Origin: Hyphomicrobiales bacterium
GTDB lineage: Bacteria > Pseudomonadota > Alphaproteobacteria > Rhizobiales > Beijerinckiaceae
Direction: 5' to 3'
Assembly (NCBI GenBank): GCA_019075905.1
Contig: JAGXAM010000006.1
Location: 62,001-126,000, forward strand
Length of the DNA: 64,000 nt
Part shown: positions 61,960-64,000 of the stretch, piece after piece
Position numbering within the stretch: the stretch's first letter is position 1
Layout: each line of letters begins with the position of its first letter
The notes under the pieces: model-generated
Seen by the model: only the letters and a program-made list of their open reading frames with translations
Databases searched by the model: none
Told to the model about the DNA's origin: nothing
Translations under genes and position numbers: made by a program

Positions 61960-63041
61960 TCGGGCCAACATTCTCGCGCTATCTTGCCATGAATTTCCTC
62001 AAGGGTCTCGGGGTGACCTTTGGTGCCATCTTCGCGCTGATCTACATGATTGATTTCGTTGAAATGCTGCGACGCGCCGGGGGCATGCCGGGCTCATCTG
62101 TGGGCCTGATCGCCTGGCTGTGCCTGCTGCGCACCCCGAAAATCTCCGAGCAGGTGCTGCCCTTTGCCACGCTGTTTGGCACTTTGGCGGTATTCCTGAT
62201 GCTGTCGCGCCGCCTTGAACTGGTGATCGCCCGCGCCGCCGGCATCTCCGCCGCGCAATTCCTCGCCATTCCGCTGGCGCTGATCGGCGGCCTCGGCGTC
62301 GCCTCGGTGATGGTCTATAACCCGCTGTCGGCGCTCGCCAAACAGCATGCCAATGTCATCGAGACCCGGCTTTTCCGCACCGGCGCCCCGCTCGATAACC
62401 CGCTCGGCCTGTGGGTGCGCCAGCGCTCCGGCGTCAACCAGTCGATCCTGCGCGCCGGTCACGCCAGCCAGAACGGCACGAAACTGTCCAATGTCGAGGC
62501 CTATCTGTTCAATCCCGACGGCGCTTTCTTTGAACGCATCGATGCCGACGCGGCCGATTATGCCGATGGCGCCTGGCACATGCACAATGTCAGGGTGCTG
62601 CGCCCGGGCCACGAGACCGAGGCGCGCACCAGCTATGACCTGCCAACCAACCTGATGGCCTCGCAGATCAACCAGACTTTCGGCAACCCTGATGCCGTGC
62701 CGTTCTGGTCACTGCCCTCGGTCATCATCAGCGCCACCAGGGCCGGGCTGCAATCGGCCCCCTATCGCCTGCGCTATCAGGGCCTGCTGGCGCGGCCGTT
62801 TTTGCTGATGGCCATGGCCCTGATCGCTGCATCCTTTTCCTTAAGATTTTTCCGTTTTGGTGGCATGGTAAAAACGGTAATCGGTGGCATTGTTGCGGGG
62901 TTTGTGCTTTACGTCGCATCACAGTTGATCGGCGACATGGGCAGCGCTGGCTTGATCAGCGTTGCAGTGGCCGCCTGGGCACCTGCGGCGCTCGGCATGA
63001 GTATAGGAACATTGGCGCTTTTGCATCGTGAGGATGGGTAA
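61956..63041 (+). CDS. lptG: LPS export ABC permease LptG
   Basis: A 361-residue partner of LptF with the same layout: helices at both ends and a periplasmic beta domain between. TFSRYLAMNFLKGLG and SRRLELVIARAAGISAAQFL are typical of YjgQ/LptG, the latter a coupling segment for the LptB ATPase. The C-terminal ARPFLLMAMALIAASFSLR and VASQLIGDMGSAGLIS fit the final helices. lptD starts one base after its stop. Confidence 0.93.
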   Translation: MIGPTFSRYLAMNFLKGLGVTFGAIFALIYMIDFVEMLRRAGGMPGSSVGLIAWLCLLRTPKISEQVLPFATLFGTLAVFLMLSRRLELVIARAAGISAAQFLAIPLALIGGLGVASVMVYNPLSALAKQHANVIETRLFRTGAPLDNPLGLWVRQRSGVNQSILRAGHASQNGTKLSNVEAYLFNPDGAFFERIDADAADYADGAWHMHNVRVLRPGHETEARTSYDLPTNLMASQINQTFGNPDAVPFWSLPSVIISATRAGLQSAPYRLRYQGLLARPFLLMAMALIAASFSLRFFRFGGMVKTVIGGIVAGFVLYVASQLIGDMGSAGLISVAVAAWAPAALGMSIGTLALLHREDG

Positions 63042-64000
63042 ATGGGGCGCGTCAACAGCCCCCTGACAGTCGGCCACGCGGCGTCAAAGCGCACGCGCAT
63101 GGCTGCGCTTTGCCTGTTGGCGCTGCTGATGCTGGTCGTGCCGCTGCGCGGCGCTTTCGCGCAAAGTGATGCCCTGCCCGGCACCACCACCCCGGCACCC
63201 GCCGCCCCCGCGCAAATGTTGCTCAATGCCGACAGCCTCACCTATAACCGCGACAAGGATGTGGTAACGGCCTCCGGCCACGTGCAAATCCATTACAAGG
63301 GTCGCTCGCTGCAGGCCGACAAGGTGCGCTATGACCGCAAGTCCAAGCGCGTCTTTGCCTCCGGCCATGCCAAATTGACCGATCCCGACGGCACTGTCTC
63401 CTATGCGGACCGCTTTGAACTCACCGATGATTTCAAGCAGGGCTTTATTGACGGCCTGCGTTCCGACACCGCAGACAAGACGCATTTTTCTGCCGCCAGG
63501 GCCGAGCGCGGCGATGATGTCACCACCCTCGACCGTGGCCTCTACAGCGCCTGCAAACCCTGCGCCAGACATCCGGAGCGCGCACCGCTCTGGCAGATCA
63601 AGGCGCGCCGCATCATTGCCAATGGCCAGAGCCACGAGATCTATTACGAGGACGCCTATCTCGAATTTCTCGGCGTTCCCATCGCCTATGTGCCGTATTT
63701 TTCGTCGCCCGACAGCAGCGTCACCCGCAAGAGCGGCTTTCTGGCCCCGCAATATTTCTACAAGACCGCGCTCGGCGTCACCGTCACCACCCCTTATTTC
63801 TGGGATCTGGCGCCCAATTACGACCTGACCTTCTCTCCCACCGTGCTGTCGCGCCAGGGCTTTCTCGGCGACGTCGAATGGCGCCACCGGCTTTCCAACG
63901 GAGCCTATTCGATTCGGGTTGCCGGCATTGCCCAGCAGGATCGCCAGGTATTTTATGATCCGCCCTTCGGCCCGGGATCAAAAGTGTTCCGCGGCGAAAT
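63042..64000 (+). CDS. lptD: LPS-assembly protein LptD, N-terminal part
   Basis: The frame is open from ATG 63042 to the window edge, giving 319 residues. A signal peptide ends near LRGAFAQS. The OstA/LptA-like beta domain follows (LLNADSLTYNRDKDVVTASG and VQIHYKGRSLQADKVRYD). CKPCARHP could supply the cysteines seen in this region of LptD. IYYEDAYLEFLGVPIAYVPYF and the start of the outer membrane barrel complete the visible part. LptD inserts lipopolysaccharide into the outer leaflet. It is the third gene of lptF-lptG-lptD, with the stop outside the window. Confidence 0.92.
   Translation, partial: MGRVNSPLTVGHAASKRTRMAALCLLALLMLVVPLRGAFAQSDALPGTTTPAPAAPAQMLLNADSLTYNRDKDVVTASGHVQIHYKGRSLQADKVRYDRKSKRVFASGHAKLTDPDGTVSYADRFELTDDFKQGFIDGLRSDTADKTHFSAARAERGDDVTTLDRGLYSACKPCARHPERAPLWQIKARRIIANGQSHEIYYEDAYLEFLGVPIAYVPYFSSPDSSVTRKSGFLAPQYFYKTALGVTVTTPYFWDLAPNYDLTFSPTVLSRQGFLGDVEWRHRLSNGAYSIRVAGIAQQDRQVFYDPPFGPGSKVFRGE

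Overview
The window looks like a chromosomal segment of an alphaproteobacterium, most likely a member of the Hyphomicrobiales (Rhizobiales). The DNA is GC-rich and genes are tightly packed, often with 4-bp ATGA overlaps. Order-level markers are an LdtR-type MarR regulator beside an L,D-transpeptidase, a DUF2865 protein, an nrdR-ribD-ribE run, an HolC-PepA pair divergent from lptF-lptG-lptD, an Atm1-type ABC exporter and phaA-phaB. The genus cannot be fixed from the sequence alone. No rRNA, tRNA, CRISPR array, prophage or insertion sequence was seen.

Layout. 0-9 kb: the end of a cytochrome b561, a small membrane protein, a hotdog thioesterase, a fused crotonase/CoA-binding protein, a GH25 lysozyme-like lipoprotein, glycolate oxidase subunits glcE and glcD, and a PBP1A-type penicillin-binding protein. 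8.8-14.4 kb: dnaN, recF, gyrB and queC, without dnaA. 14.5-21.4 kb: an Old Yellow Enzyme, a large unknown exported or anchored protein, the overlapping aspS-cimA pair, and a small glycine-zipper protein. 21.4-21.6 kb: two copies of a palindromic repeat. 21.7-28.1 kb: glyA, an AT-richer orphan gene, nrdR-ribD-ribE, and the convergent ribH-nusB-thiL. 28.3-33.5 kb: an Fsr-like MFS exporter, an L,D-transpeptidase, ldtR, a small membrane protein and an HIBCH-like hydrolase. 33.6-45.2 kb: an RND efflux pair, rarA, a Deg-type protease, a zinc alcohol dehydrogenase, an orphan solute-binding protein and Atm1. 45.3-57.7 kb: a LysM protein, a LOG-family enzyme, nadE, aspA, grxD, phaA-phaB, a GT21 glycosyltransferase, gltX, a DUF2865 protein and a methyltransferase. 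57.7-64 kb: ompW-like porin, holC, pepA, lptF, lptG and the start of lptD.

How the genes work together. Most are housekeeping: replication and repair (dnaN, recF, gyrB, holC, rarA), translation (aspS, gltX, queC), cofactors (ribDEH, thiL, nadE, nrdR control) and carbon storage (phaAB). A second theme is the cell envelope: PBP1A, GH25, L,D-transpeptidase with its regulator, LysM, Deg protease, GT21 lipid glycosylation, LptFGD and OmpW.

No clear multi-gene undescribed system was found. The best candidate for new biology is the single 308-aa gene at 23069-23995. It is clearly poorer in GC than its neighbours, has a hydrophobic midsection, and ends in a segment resembling a beta-clamp-binding motif. 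Lesser points are the crotonase/CoA-binding fusion, repeated TGAATC elements upstream of ldtR, a perfect palindrome upstream of ompW, and several split or inverted versions of common operons.
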